A DNA stretch of 64,000 nucleotides from Sphingomonas rubra (GCF_900115745.1 NZ_FOXP01000003.1:7501-71500); one strand, 5' to 3'. Counted from the stretch's first letter, positions 20,726-29,872 are shown. Numbers and translations: made by a program. Notes: generated by a model from the sequence alone, not told the origin.

Positions 20726-22606
20726 TCAGTACGCCATCGCGCACCCGTCCGCCCGCATCTCGCTGGCGGCGGCGTAGACGCGGGTGGCGCCGTCCATGCG
20801 GTGCTCGACGCACTGGTAGCGGCCGAAACCGCCGTCGGGGTCGCCGATCCGCCAGCCGATCTCGGCCAGCTTCGCGCGCGTCGCGTCCGGCACGCCGCTC
20901 TCCAGCCGCAGCAGCCCCGTGGGGCCGAGGTTGGGCGCGTCCTCCCCCATCGACTGCGACGAGCCCTCATGATGCCAGCGCGGCGCATCGCCCGCCGACT
21001 GGATCTCCAGGCCGTAATCGACGCGGTCGGTGACGATCTGCACCTGCCCCTGCGGCTGCATGTCGCCGCCCATCACGCCGAAGCTCATCCAGGGCCGGCC
21101 GTTCCTAGTCGCGAAGCCGGGGATGATCGTCTGGAAAGGGCGCTTGCCGGGCGCGTAGATGTTGGGGTGACCGTCCTTCAGCGAGAAGAGCTGGCCGCGG
21201 TCCTGGAACATGAAACCGAGCCCGTCCGCCACCAACCCGGAACCCATGCCGCGGAAGTTGGACTGGATCATCGACACCATCATGCCGTCCTGGTCGGCGC
21301 AGCTGAAATAGGTGGTGTCGCCGCGGCTCGGCGCCTGGCCCGGGCTGACCTGCGTCATCAACCGGTCGGGGCGGATCAGCTTCGCCCGCTCGGCGGCATA
21401 TTCCTTCGAGATCAGCCACTCGACGGGCACGCGCGCGAACTTGGGATCGGCATAGTAGCGGGCGCGGTCCTCATAGGCGAGGCGCTTGGCCTCGGCCTGG
21501 AGGTGGATCGACAGCGGCGACAGGAAGCCGGCACCCGACAGGTCGAAGCGTTCGAGGATGTTGAGCATCTGCAAGGTCGCCAACCCTTGCGTATTGGCGG
21601 CGAGCGCGTGGACGGTGGTGCCGCGGTAATCGGTACGGTTGGGCTCGATCCACTCCGCCCGGTGCGCGGCAAGGTCCTCGTAGCGCAGCCAGCCGCCGAT
21701 CCGCTTGAAATAGCGGTCCATCACCCGCGCAAGGTCACCTTCGTAGAACGCCTTGGCGCCTCCGTTCGCGATCGCGCGGTAGGTGCGCGCGAGATCGGGA
21801 TTGCGGAATACCTGCCCCGCCGCCGGCCCCTTGCCGTCCGCCAGGCCGTAGGTGCGGAGCGCGTTCGCGACCTCCTCGATGCCGTTGTTCGGGCGCCGGA
21901 AGGCGGCGAGCGAGCGGCGGATATAGTAGGCGATGATGTCGGGCACCGGCGCGCCTGTTTCCGCGTGGCGGATCGCGGGCTCGAACAGCGCCTTCCACGG
22001 CAGCTTGCCGTAGCGCGCGTGCATCGCACCCCACGACGCCACGGCGCCCGGTACCGAGACGGTGACGGCGCCGAGCGCGGGTAACGCGCCGTTCTTGGCG
22101 CGGGCGCGCACGGCGGCGAGATCGAGACCGCGCGGGGACGCGCCCGACGACGCCATGCCAACGACCTTGGCGGCCTTCGGGTCCCAGATCATCGCGTAGG
22201 CGTCGCCGCCGATGCCGCTCGATGTCGGCTCCAGCAGGCCGAGACACGCGTTGATCGCGATCGCCGCATCGACCGCCGAGCCGCCGGCGCGCAGGATGTC
22301 GATCCCCGCCTGCGTGGCGAGCGGGTGGGCGCTGCCGGCGGCACCCGACAGGCCGTAGACGGCGGTGCGCGACGCGAAACTGGCACCGACCGGGCGGTCG
22401 CCGGCATGCACGTCGGGGCGGACGAAGCGATCCTCGCCGGCGGCCCAGCGTTGCGGCAGGGGCTTGGCGGCGGCGCTCGCGGGCTGCGGCGCGCCGCCCT
22501 GCCCCTCGGCAGGCGCGCCCTGCTGACCGACCTTGCCGGTCTGTGCCAGCGCGGCGGGTGCGAGCGTCGCGGCAGGGATGGCGGCGATGAAGTCACGACG
22601 GCGCAT
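20726..22606 (-). CDS. ggt: Gamma-glutamyltransferase, exported
   Basis: Ntn-hydrolase that cleaves gamma-glutamyl bonds such as in glutathione. The N-terminus MRRRDFIAAIPAATLAPAALA has a twin-arginine-like motif followed by a hydrophobic segment. Family blocks are GSAVDAAIAINACLGLLEPTSSGIGGD and the autoprocessing threonine in RGDTTYFSCADQDGMMVS. 626 aa, somewhat long for the family because of a Gln/Gly/Ala-rich linker after the signal. The start at 22606 is preferred, since the open frame upstream is repeat DNA. A periplasmic location is inferred. Confidence 0.92.
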   Translation of the reverse strand: MRRRDFIAAIPAATLAPAALAQTGKVGQQGAPAEGQGGAPQPASAAAKPLPQRWAAGEDRFVRPDVHAGDRPVGASFASRTAVYGLSGAAGSAHPLATQAGIDILRAGGSAVDAAIAINACLGLLEPTSSGIGGDAYAMIWDPKAAKVVGMASSGASPRGLDLAAVRARAKNGALPALGAVTVSVPGAVASWGAMHARYGKLPWKALFEPAIRHAETGAPVPDIIAYYIRRSLAAFRRPNNGIEEVANALRTYGLADGKGPAAGQVFRNPDLARTYRAIANGGAKAFYEGDLARVMDRYFKRIGGWLRYEDLAAHRAEWIEPNRTDYRGTTVHALAANTQGLATLQMLNILERFDLSGAGFLSPLSIHLQAEAKRLAYEDRARYYADPKFARVPVEWLISKEYAAERAKLIRPDRLMTQVSPGQAPSRGDTTYFSCADQDGMMVSMIQSNFRGMGSGLVADGLGFMFQDRGQLFSLKDGHPNIYAPGKRPFQTIIPGFATRNGRPWMSFGVMGGDMQPQGQVQIVTDRVDYGLEIQSAGDAPRWHHEGSSQSMGEDAPNLGPTGLLRLESGVPDATRAKLAEIGWRIGDPDGGFGRYQCVEHRMDGATRVYAAASEMRADGCAMAY

Positions 22607-22683
22607 GGCGGTTTGTCCCGAAAAGCTAAGCGGCGCACACCTTTGCCGGGTATGCGCCGCTCGGCAAGTCGGAGTAACGGCAT

Positions 22684-22820
22684 TCCTCCCCTGTAAGGGG
22701 AGGGGGACCAGCGAAGCTGGTGGAGGGGTGTTGCCGCTGATCGTCGTTCGGACCCAAGCCGTCGGTGACACCCTTCCGTCATGCCTGCGGCATGCCACCT
22801 CCCCTTGCAGGGGAGGATGG
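22684..22820. repeat. Gene-less inverted pair of family B repeats
   Basis: The left copy (22684-22730) reads cctcccctgtaaggggagg and continues through ggggacc to a small hairpin and ggaggggtg. The right copy (about 22767-22820) is an inverted relative. About 35 bp lie between them and hold no gene. The architecture equals the ends of the DUF559-containing unit at 14236-14716. This pair fills most of the gap between ggt and the SDR gene. Confidence 0.8.
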
Positions 22821-22829
22821 GCGGGTGCC

Positions 22830-23621
22830 TCACCCCTTCGCCGTGCCCGGCTCGGCCATGTTGCGGTGCATCGCCGCCAGCACCTTCGCCGGCAGCACGT
22901 TGGCGAGCATCCCCTGCACCTTCACCGACAGGCCTGAGAAGATCGACTCGTCGCCGCGGTTCATCGCGTCCCAGCCGTCCTTGGCGACGAGCGCCGGGTC
23001 GCGGCGGCTGTCGCTCTCGGGATCGCCGACCGAGGTGTCGAGCATGTCGCCGCGCGCGAAGAACTCCGTATCCACGGGCCCTGGCTTCAGCGTCGTGATG
23101 GTGACGCCCTTCGTCTCCTTGATCTCGTCGCGGATCGCGTCGGTGAAGTAATCGACGAACGACTTGGTGGAATTGTACACCGCCTGGAACGAGCCCGGCA
23201 GGTATCCGGCGATCGAGCCGGTCACCAGCACCTTGCCCTCGCCCCGCGCCACCATCTCCTTCAACACCTTCTGGAGGAGGTAGATCGTGCCGGTGATGTT
23301 GGTGTCGATCACGCGGCGCCAGTCCTCGACGCGCTGGTCGAGAAAGGCGTGGCCGAGGCCCTTGCCGGCGTTGGCGCAGAGCACGTCGACCGGGCGGCCG
23401 TTCGTCGCCGCGAGCAGCGTGTCGACGCCTTCCAGCGTGGCGAGATCCGCCTCCACCGACGTGACCTGCGTACCGAACTGCTTGAAGTCCTGGGCGGCGG
23501 CATCGATCAGCGGCTCGTTGGCGACGACGATGACGTCGTAGCCGTCCTTGGCGGCGAGCGTGGCGAGCTCGAATCCGATCCCGGTCGAGGCGCCGGTGAC
23601 GATCGCGAGTTTGTTGGGCAT
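22830..23621 (-). CDS. Short-chain dehydrogenase/reductase
   Basis: Classical SDR with a Rossmann glycine motif (TGASTGIGFE), the NAG motif (CANAGKGLG), a catalytic Ser in TGSIAGYLPG, and Tyr-Lys in VYNSTKSF. 263 aa. NADP(H) or NAD(H) use and substrate are not evident. It is flanked on both sides by palindromic repeats and is not clearly in an operon with the alcohol dehydrogenase 160 bp upstream. Confidence 0.88.
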   Translation of the reverse strand: MPNKLAIVTGASTGIGFELATLAAKDGYDVIVVANEPLIDAAAQDFKQFGTQVTSVEADLATLEGVDTLLAATNGRPVDVLCANAGKGLGHAFLDQRVEDWRRVIDTNITGTIYLLQKVLKEMVARGEGKVLVTGSIAGYLPGSFQAVYNSTKSFVDYFTDAIRDEIKETKGVTITTLKPGPVDTEFFARGDMLDTSVGDPESDSRRDPALVAKDGWDAMNRGDESIFSGLSVKVQGMLANVLPAKVLAAMHRNMAEPGTAKG

Positions 23622-23654
23622 TATTCTCTCCTAGATTAGGCGATCTCACCCCCA

Positions 23655-23765
23655 ACCCGTTCGTGCTGAGGAGGCGCTGAGCGAAGTCGAAGCGCCATCT
23701 CGAAGCACATACCCTTCGAGACGAGGCTTCGACTTCGCTCAGCCTCTCCTCAGGGCGAACGGGGG
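23655..23765. repeat. Palindromic repeat, family A (copy 2)
   Basis: Long imperfect inverted repeat with arms starting cccgttcgtgctgaggagg and ending with the complement, cctctcctcagggcgaacgg. Inner arms are cgctgagcgaagtcgaagc and gcttcgacttcgctcag. About 110 bp, between the SDR gene and the alcohol dehydrogenase. It is the most complete gene-less example of family A in this window. Confidence 0.9.
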
Positions 23766-23781
23766 TGGTGGAGACGGATCA

Positions 23782-24963
23782 TCAGCGATCCAGGCCGGGC
23801 TTCAGCACGACCTTGGTGCATTCGTTCTGGTTGTTCTTGAACAGGTCGTACCCCTTGGGCGCTTCGCTGAGCGGCAGGCGGTGCGAGATCATGAACTCGG
23901 TATCGATCTTGTCTTCCATGATCGCGTTGAGCAGCGCGGGCATATAGTGCTGGACGTGCGTCTGACCGGTCTTGAGCGTCAGTCCCTTCTCCATGAACGC
24001 GCCGAGCGGGAATTTGTCGACGAAGCCGCCGTACACCGCCGGCATCGACACGCGCCCGCCCTTGCGGCAGGCGATGATCGCCTGGCGGATCGAGTGCGGG
24101 CGATCGGTGCCGAGGAACAGCGACGCCTTCACCTGGTCGACGACGTTGTCGACGAACAGGCCGTGCGCCTCCAGGCCCACCGCGTCGATCACCGCGTCGG
24201 GACCGATCCCACCGGTCATCTCCATCAGCGCCTCGTAGGTCGCGGTCTCCTCGAAGTTGATCGTCTCGGCGCCGAACTTCTTCGCCAGCTCCAGCCGGTG
24301 CGGGAAATGGTCGATCGCAATGACGCGCTCGGCCCCTTGCAGGAACGCCGACTGGACCGCGAACAGCCCGACCGGGCCGCAGCCCCAGACCGCCACCGTA
24401 TCGCCAGGCTCGATCTGCGCGTACTCCGCTGCCTGCCAGCCGGTCGGCAGGATGTCGGAGAGGAACAACACCTTGTCGTCCTCCACGCCGTCGGGGATGA
24501 CGATCGGGCCGACGTCGCTGAACGGCACACGGACGTACTCCGCCTGTCCGCCAGCATAGCCGCCGGTCAGGTGGGAATAGCCGAACAGCCCCGCCATCTC
24601 GGTGCCGTACAGCTCCATGCCCAGGTCCTGATTGTCGGCGGGCAGGCCGTTGGGGCAGGCCGAATACTGGTGCTTGTTGCAATGGTAGCAACTGCCGCAC
24701 GAGATGGTGAACGGCACCACCACGCGCTGGCCCTTCTTGAGCGTCGATTTCGGCCCGACCTCGACCACCTCGCCCATGAACTCATGGCCCAGGATGTCGC
24801 CCTTCTGGAGCGTCGGGATGTACGCGTCGTAGAGGTGGAGGTCCGAGCCGCAGATCGCGGTCGAGGTCACCTTGATGATGCAGTCGCGCGGGTTGACGAT
24901 CTCGGGATCGGGCACGTTGTCGATGCGGACGTCGTGCTTGCCGTGCCAGGCCAGTGCCTTCAC
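23782..24963 (-). CDS. Zinc-dependent alcohol dehydrogenase, formaldehyde-dehydrogenase-like branch
   Basis: 393-aa MDR-superfamily enzyme. The catalytic-zinc region is [11 protein letters not shown] and [13 protein letters not shown] four-cysteine structural-zinc lobe lies in [15 protein letters not shown], and the NAD-binding loop is [12 protein letters not shown]. The natural substrate is unknown. It starts at a GTG (24963) that overlaps the SRPBCC stop in a GTGA junction. This SRPBCC/ADH pair is likely co-translated. Confidence 0.92.
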   Translation of the reverse strand: MKALAWHGKHDVRIDNVPDPEIVNPRDCIIKVTSTAICGSDLHLYDAYIPTLQKGDILGHEFMGEVVEVGPKSTLKKGQRVVVPFTISCGSCYHCNKHQYSACPNGLPADNQDLGMELYGTEMAGLFGYSHLTGGYAGGQAEYVRVPFSDVGPIVIPDGVEDDKVLFLSDILPTGWQAAEYAQIEPGDTVAVWGCGPVGLFAVQSAFLQGAERVIAIDHFPHRLELAKKFGAETINFEETATYEALMEMTGGIGPDAVIDAVGLEAHGLFVDNVVDQVKASLFLGTDRPHSIRQAIIACRKGGRVSMPAVYGGFVDKFPLGAFMEKGLTLKTGQTHVQHYMPALLNAIMEDKIDTEFMISHRLPLSEAPKGYDLFKNNQNECTKVVLKPGLDR

Positions 24964-25544
24964 AGTCCCATCTCCTCGAATTGCTTGGGATTCATCGCGG
25001 GCGTCGCGACTTCGCCGGTTTCCATCAGCTGCTTGAAGCGGCGCAGGTCGCGGCGCGCCTGGATTTTGGGCTCGCGCTGGAACAGCTTGGCGAAGAACTG
25101 GCCGATGACGCCGCCGGGCGGGTCGTAGACGATGGTCAGTGTCACGATGGTGCCGCGCGGGCCGGCGTCCCTGAATTCGATCCGGCCGGAATTGGCGACG
25201 TCGGCCCCCTCCTCGCTGGTCCAGGCGATCGAGCGGTCGCGCTGCTCCTCGGTGATGCGCGCGTCCCATTCCACCGTGCGGCCGGCCGGTGCCTTGACGA
25301 CCCAGTGCGAGCGGGTCGAGTCGAGCACGTCGATCCGGTCGACATTCTCCATGAAGCCCGGCAGATTGTTGAAGTCGCGGAAATGGGCGAACACGTCGGC
25401 GACCGGCCTGGCGATCGTCACCGTGTTGGCGACCACGGTATCACCCTTGCCGTCGGGGAGCTGCGCGGCCGCCTCCGCACCGACGCCGCGGCGTTTCGAA
25501 GTGTCGAGCGGCGCGTCGTCGCTCTGCGGGTTGTCGAAGGGCAT
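24960..25544 (-). CDS. SRPBCC (START-like) domain protein
   Basis: 194-aa protein with a polyketide-cyclase-like helix-grip segment ([23 protein letters not shown], then [18 protein letters not shown]). The charged N-terminus has no signal peptide. The family binds hydrophobic ligands, but the ligand here is unknown. It is coupled to the downstream alcohol dehydrogenase by GTGA. A GGAAC box lies at 25593-25597 on the minus strand. The partner element is poor, so general-stress control is only a possibility. Confidence 0.85.
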   Translation of the reverse strand: MPFDNPQSDDAPLDTSKRRGVGAEAAAQLPDGKGDTVVANTVTIARPVADVFAHFRDFNNLPGFMENVDRIDVLDSTRSHWVVKAPAGRTVEWDARITEEQRDRSIAWTSEEGADVANSGRIEFRDAGPRGTIVTLTIVYDPPGGVIGQFFAKLFQREPKIQARRDLRRFKQLMETGEVATPAMNPKQFEEMGL

Positions 25545-25689
25545 TCGATCCTCCTGGCTGTCGCAGCGGAAAGCGCGTGCCGATATGCAACGGTTCCAAA
25601 CATATTAACGTGGATCATCGTCTTTCCAGACGGTTGCGTCTCGGGGCGCGAGCCGGGAGCCGGGAGCGCTCGGCTTCGTTGACCCCGCC

Positions 25690-26751
25690 ATGATCGGAAT
25701 ACTCGCCGACGCCGCCGACCCGCGCGCCACCGCCGCCGCCGCGTTCGCCCACGCGGTGGAGGCGGCGGACGGGCCGGTGGTCGTGCTGTCGCACTTCGAT
25801 GCCGACGGGCTCGCCGCCGCGGCGATCCTCGTCCGGGCGCTGCGCGCAGCCGGTCGCGACGCGCGCCCCAGCATCGTCGGCAAGGGCGAGACGCCGTGGG
25901 ACGAGGCGGTACGCGCGCGGCTCGCCGCCGAGGCACCGGCACTGCTGATCGTCGCCGACCTCGGCACGCGGGGCGAGCCGGTGCTGCCGGGCGTGGCCAC
26001 CGTCGTGATCGACCACCATCTGCCGACCGGCCTGCCGGATGGCGCGGTGACGATCAGCGGCAACGGCCTCGATCCCGAGCCGACCAGCGCGCTCCTCGCC
26101 TGGTGGGCGGCGACGGGGCTCGGGGACCAGGACGACCTGCTGTGGCTCGCCGCGCTCGGATTGATCGGCGACATGGCGGACGAGGGCTGGCCCGAGCTCG
26201 TCGCGGCGCAGGGCCGCTGGGGCAAGACGGCGCTGAAGGATGCGACGGTGCTGGTCAACGCGCCGCGCCGCACCGCCGCCGCCGACGCCTCGCCCGCGCT
26301 CCGCCTGCTGCTGGAAAGCGACGGGCCCAAGGCGATCACCAAAAGCGAGGGCGCCGACGCGCAGGCGCTGCGCGACGCGCGTGCCGAGGTGAAGGAGGCG
26401 ATGGACATGGCCAAGCGGGTGGCACCGCGCGTCGTCGGCGACGTGGCGCTGATCGCCTTTTCCACGGGCGCGCAGGTCCACCCGCTCGTCGCGCAACAGT
26501 GGCGCGGGCGGCTGAAGGACAAGGTCGTGATCGCCGCCAACAAGGGCTATCGTGACGGCTGGGTCCATTTCGCCGCACGCTCCGCCACCGGGCGCGACCT
26601 GATCGCCTTCCTCGCCGAGCATCGGCCCGCCGGCGCCGACGGGCGCTACGGCAACGGCCACGCGCAGGCGACCGGCGGCGCGCTGCGCCTGGCCGACTGG
26701 AACAGCTTCGTCGCCGGCCTCGGCTTTCCCGAACAACAGGTAGCTTTATGA
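25690..26751 (+). CDS. DHH-family phosphoesterase (RecJ-like)
   Basis: 353-aa protein. DHH motifs are present: LSHFDADGLAAAAIL (motif I), VADLGTRGEP (motif II) and VIDHHLPTG (motif III). A C-terminal DHHA1-like glycine-rich motif GNGHAQATGGAL follows. Relatives are single-strand-specific exonucleases or nanoRNA/oligonucleotide phosphodiesterases. It is shorter than RecJ and lacks an obvious OB-fold. Its stop overlaps the UV-endonuclease start (ATGA), which suggests a role in processing UV-damage incisions; that role is inference. Confidence 0.88.
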   Translation: MIGILADAADPRATAAAAFAHAVEAADGPVVVLSHFDADGLAAAAILVRALRAAGRDARPSIVGKGETPWDEAVRARLAAEAPALLIVADLGTRGEPVLPGVATVVIDHHLPTGLPDGAVTISGNGLDPEPTSALLAWWAATGLGDQDDLLWLAALGLIGDMADEGWPELVAAQGRWGKTALKDATVLVNAPRRTAAADASPALRLLLESDGPKAITKSEGADAQALRDARAEVKEAMDMAKRVAPRVVGDVALIAFSTGAQVHPLVAQQWRGRLKDKVVIAANKGYRDGWVHFAARSATGRDLIAFLAEHRPAGADGRYGNGHAQATGGALRLADWNSFVAGLGFPEQQVAL

Positions 26752-27908
26752 CCGACATCTCGCGCCCGCTTCGCCTGGGCTTTCCCGTCAAGGTGATGGG
26801 CCGCCCCGACCTGAAGTCGCAGGACACGCGCCGCTGGCAGAAGAACCCGCACCTCAAATGCTCGCTGGAGTTGCTCGACCGGGTGCTCGACTATCTGAAG
26901 TCGGAGCGGCTCGACATGTATCGGCTGTCGTCGGACATCGCGCCTTACGCCACGCATCCCGACATGCCCCAGTTCCACTCCATGGTGGCGGACAGCGATG
27001 CGGAACTGCGCGCGTTCGGCGCGAAGGCGAAGGAGTACGACATTCGCCTGTCGTTCCACCCGTCGCAGTACGTGCTGCTCAACGCCCCCAATCCGGAATT
27101 GACCAAGAAGAGCATCTGGGACCTGTCGAGCCAGGCGGAGATGCTCGACCGGATGGAGCTGGGTCCGGAAGCGGTGATGATTACGCACGTCGGCGGCGTG
27201 TACGACGATCATGAGGCGAGCCGCGCGCGCTGGATCGAGGGGTGGGAACAATGCCCCGAGCATGTCCGGCGCCGATTGGTGCTGGAGAATGACGACATCC
27301 GCTTCTCGGCGGCGGACGTGCTGTGGATTCATGAGCGCACGGGGGTACGCTGCGTCTTCGATTACCAGCATATGTGGTGCCTGAACCCCGAGCGGCTGGA
27401 CATGCGCGACGTGCTGGAACGCTTCCTCGCCACTTGGCCCGAAGGCGTGCGGCCGAAGATCCATTTCTCCTCCCCCCGCACGGAGCTGCGCGAGATCAAG
27501 CAGAAGATCACGCCCAAGCAGCGCGAGGCGGCCAAGGCGGGCAAGGGCCGCGCCCGAAAGGGCGAGCTGTTGAAGGCGCCGGTCAAGGCCACCGCGCGCG
27601 TCAAGACGGTGCTGCGCCCGCCGATCTGGACCGGTCACGCCGACTTCACCAACCCGTTCGAGTTTGCGACCTTCATGCGGATGGCCGAGGGCCTCGAGTT
27701 CGACGTGATGATGGAAGGCAAGTCGAAGGACCTGAGCCTGCTGCGCCTGCGCCCCGACCTGCTCCGCTTCGCGCCCGACGTGGCGGCTCGGTTCGGGATC
27801 ACCAGCGCGGATGCCGACGCGCTCGCCGCCGACGAGGCGCGGCTCGATGCCGGCGCCGACGCGGAGGACGAGGCCGACGTGGACGAGGGGCTGGTCGCGG
27901 CGGAGTAG
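26748..27908 (+). CDS. uvsE: UV DNA damage endonuclease (UVDE)
   Basis: TIM-barrel endonuclease that nicks immediately 5' of UV photoproducts in an alternative excision-repair path. Blocks that identify the family are LRLGFPVKVMG, RLSSDIAPYATHP, LSFHPSQYVLLNAP, EAVMITHVGGVYDD, LVLENDDIRFSAAD and FDYQHMWCLNP. 386 aa. The C-terminal half has a Lys/Arg/Ala-rich insertion (about residues 250-285) before ADFTNPFEF, and an acidic Asp/Glu/Ala tail. It is coupled to the DHH gene upstream. Confidence 0.93.
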   Translation: MTDISRPLRLGFPVKVMGRPDLKSQDTRRWQKNPHLKCSLELLDRVLDYLKSERLDMYRLSSDIAPYATHPDMPQFHSMVADSDAELRAFGAKAKEYDIRLSFHPSQYVLLNAPNPELTKKSIWDLSSQAEMLDRMELGPEAVMITHVGGVYDDHEASRARWIEGWEQCPEHVRRRLVLENDDIRFSAADVLWIHERTGVRCVFDYQHMWCLNPERLDMRDVLERFLATWPEGVRPKIHFSSPRTELREIKQKITPKQREAAKAGKGRARKGELLKAPVKATARVKTVLRPPIWTGHADFTNPFEFATFMRMAEGLEFDVMMEGKSKDLSLLRLRPDLLRFAPDVAARFGITSADADALAADEARLDAGADAEDEADVDEGLVAAE

Positions 27909-27938
27909 CGGCGGCGCCCGCGTGCGCACCAGAAAGGA

Positions 27939-27960
27939 CCCGGTACGTCGCCGTACCGGG
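27939..27960. terminator. Hairpin between convergent uvsE and amtB, possible bidirectional terminator
   Basis: A perfect 8-bp stem, cccggtac/gtaccggg, closes a 6-base loop. It is about 30 bp after uvsE and 58 bp beyond the amtB stop codon on the other strand. There is no clear T-tract on either side, so the call rests on position and stem only. Confidence 0.4.
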
Positions 27961-28018
27961 CCAGGTATGTCCGCAGGAGGAACATCGGTGGGGCGCGGGG
28001 TCGTACCCCCGCACCCGA

Positions 28019-29383
28019 TCAGTTGTAGGCGCGCTCGCCGTGGTCGGAGAGGTCGAGGCCCTCGTATTCGGCTTCCCGGCTCGGCCGCAGACCGGTGACC
28101 GCCTTGGCGACGAACATGGCGACGGCGGTGCCGATACCCGACCAGACGATGGTCGTGCCGACCGCGCCGAGCTGGACGAGGAGCTTGGCGCCCATCTCGT
28201 AATCCGCGGCGCCCGGTCCGCCGAGCGAGGGCGCGTAGACCACCGCCGTGCCGATCGCGCCGACCATGCCGCCGACGCCGTGGATGCCGAACGCGTCGAG
28301 CGAGTCGTCGTAGCCGAGCTTGGGCTTCACCACCGACACCGCGAAGAAGCAGACGATCGAGGCGACGATGCCGAGCACGATCGCGCCGAACGGGCCGGAA
28401 TTGCCCGCCGCCGGCGTCACCGCGACCAGCCCGGCGACGATGCCCGAGCAGAAGCCGAGCGCCGATCCCTTGTGCCCGCGCACCCGCTCCACGACCATCC
28501 AGGCGAGGCCGCCGGCCGCCGTGGCGACGAAGGTGTTGATCATGGCGAGACCGGCCGATCCGTTCGCCTCCAGCGCGGAACCCGCGTTGAAGCCGAACCA
28601 GCCGACCCAGAGCAGGCCGGTGCCGACGCCGGTCAGCGTCAGCGAGTGCGGCGGCATCGGCTCGCGCGGGTAGCCGAGGCGCGGCCCCAGGATCAGCGCG
28701 GCGACCAGCGCGGCGACGCCGGCGTTGACGTGGACCACCGTGCCGCCCGCGAAGTCGAGCGCGCCGAGCTTGAAGAACAGACCCGACGACGCCCACACCA
28801 TGTGCGCGATGGGGAAATAGACGATCGTCAGCCACACGGCGGCGAAGACCATGACGGCGGAGAAGGTGATCCGCTCGACCACCGATCCCAGCACCAGCGC
28901 GACGGTGATCGCCGCGAACGTCATCTGGAAGCTGACGAAGACATATTCGGGGATCTCGACGCCGGCGGTGAAGGTCGCCGCCTGGCTGGCGGGCGTCACC
29001 CCGGCGAGGAACGCCTTGTCGAGGCTGCCGACGAACTGCGACAGGAAACCCGACGACACGTCCGGCCCGAAGGCGAGCGTGTAGCCCCACATCACCCAGA
29101 TCAGCATGGCAAGCGCCGCCGCCGCACCGATCTGCGTCATCGTCGCCAGCATGTTCTTGCCGCGGACGAGGCCGCCGTAGAACAGCGCTAGGCCGGGCAG
29201 GATCATCAGGAGGACGAGGACGGTGGACGTCATCATCCAGGCGGTGTCGCCCTTGTCGACGGTGGCCGCGACGGGTGCGGTGGCGGGCGCCTGCAGCGCC
29301 GCGGCGTCCTGTGCCCAGGCAGGCGCGGCCGCCAGCAGGCCGGCCAGGCCGAGGCCGGCCGCGATCTTGATCGCGTTGTTCAT
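28019..29383 (-). CDS. amtB: Ammonium transporter
   Basis: Amt/MEP/Rh channel with a cleavable N-terminal signal peptide (to about AWAQ) and eleven expected membrane helices. Family signatures are FYGGLVRGKN, DFAGGTVVHVNAGVAAL and FGIHGVGGMVGAI. About 454 aa. The ATG at 29383 (MNNAIKIAAG) has GGGA six bases upstream; an ATG at 29395 (MGNP) lacks a ribosome site. It follows glnK in the classic glnK-amtB pair, where GlnK plugs the channel when nitrogen is ample. Expression is expected from the sigma-54 promoter before glnK. Confidence 0.96.
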   Translation of the reverse strand: MNNAIKIAAGLGLAGLLAAAPAWAQDAAALQAPATAPVAATVDKGDTAWMMTSTVLVLLMILPGLALFYGGLVRGKNMLATMTQIGAAAALAMLIWVMWGYTLAFGPDVSSGFLSQFVGSLDKAFLAGVTPASQAATFTAGVEIPEYVFVSFQMTFAAITVALVLGSVVERITFSAVMVFAAVWLTIVYFPIAHMVWASSGLFFKLGALDFAGGTVVHVNAGVAALVAALILGPRLGYPREPMPPHSLTLTGVGTGLLWVGWFGFNAGSALEANGSAGLAMINTFVATAAGGLAWMVVERVRGHKGSALGFCSGIVAGLVAVTPAAGNSGPFGAIVLGIVASIVCFFAVSVVKPKLGYDDSLDAFGIHGVGGMVGAIGTAVVYAPSLGGPGAADYEMGAKLLVQLGAVGTTIVWSGIGTAVAMFVAKAVTGLRPSREAEYEGLDLSDHGERAYN

Positions 29384-29397
29384 CGGATTTCCCATCG

Positions 29398-29736
29398 TCA
29401 GAGTGCCGCCTCGTCGGTCTCGCCGGTGCGGATGCGCACCGCCTCGCCGACGTCGAGCACGAAGATCTTGCCGTCGCCGATCGCGCCGGTGTTGGCCGCT
29501 TGCTGGATCGCCTCCACGACCCGGGGGGCGAGCGCGGTGGCGCAGGCGACCTCCACCTTGATCTTGGGCACCATGTTGGTGCTGTACTCGGCGCCGCGGT
29601 AGATCTCGGTCTGGCCCTTCTGCCGGCCGAACCCCTTGACCTCGGTGACCGTCATGCCCGTGACGCCGAGCGTGGTGAGCGCTTCGCGTACCTCGTCGAG
29701 CTTGAACGGCTTGATGACCGCGATGACCAGCTTCAT
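29398..29736 (-). CDS. glnK: Nitrogen regulatory protein P-II
   Basis: 112-aa PII signalling trimer subunit that binds ATP/ADP and 2-oxoglutarate and is uridylylated at Tyr51 of the T-loop (YRGAEYSTN). The N-terminus MKLVIAVIKPFKLDEVREAL and the C-terminal signature GKIFVLDVGEAVRIRTGE are canonical. Pairing with amtB and a sigma-54 promoter favours GlnK over GlnB. Confidence 0.96.
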   Translation of the reverse strand: MKLVIAVIKPFKLDEVREALTTLGVTGMTVTEVKGFGRQKGQTEIYRGAEYSTNMVPKIKVEVACATALAPRVVEAIQQAANTGAIGDGKIFVLDVGEAVRIRTGETDEAAL

Positions 29737-29773
29737 CCCGCACCCTCTTGGCTGTTGATGCCAAACGGGCTTC

Positions 29774-29789
29774 GCAATCGGCGTGCCAG
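29774..29789 (-). promoter_or_regulatory. Sigma-54 (RpoN) promoter for glnK-amtB
   Basis: Read on the minus strand, the sequence is CTGGCACGCCGATTGC, matching the -24/-12 consensus TGGCACG-N4-TTGC exactly. Transcription would begin near 29762, about 25 bases before the glnK ATG. This predicts nitrogen-limitation control by NtrC. I could not place NtrC sites with confidence. Confidence 0.85.
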
Positions 29790-29842
29790 TCGCGGTTCAG
29801 GGAACGATGCACACGTGGATGGCTCGGCGAGCGCGTCCTAAC

Positions 29843-29872
29843 CGGGCAGCTGCGGATGCCCTGCCCGTTTTT
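29843..29872 (+). terminator. Orphan intrinsic-terminator-like hairpin on the plus strand
   Basis: The 7-bp stem cgggcag/ctgcccg has an 11-base loop and is followed by five Ts, reading on the plus strand. No plus-strand gene ends here. It overlaps the stop codon of the minus-strand DUF2007 gene. It may end an unannotated transcript or be coincidence. Confidence 0.4.

Noticed and set aside
25573..25597. EcfG-type general-stress promoter before the SRPBCC gene
   Set aside because: The GGAAC box is present but the -10 partner reads CGCT/GCGC, not CGTT, at the right spacing.
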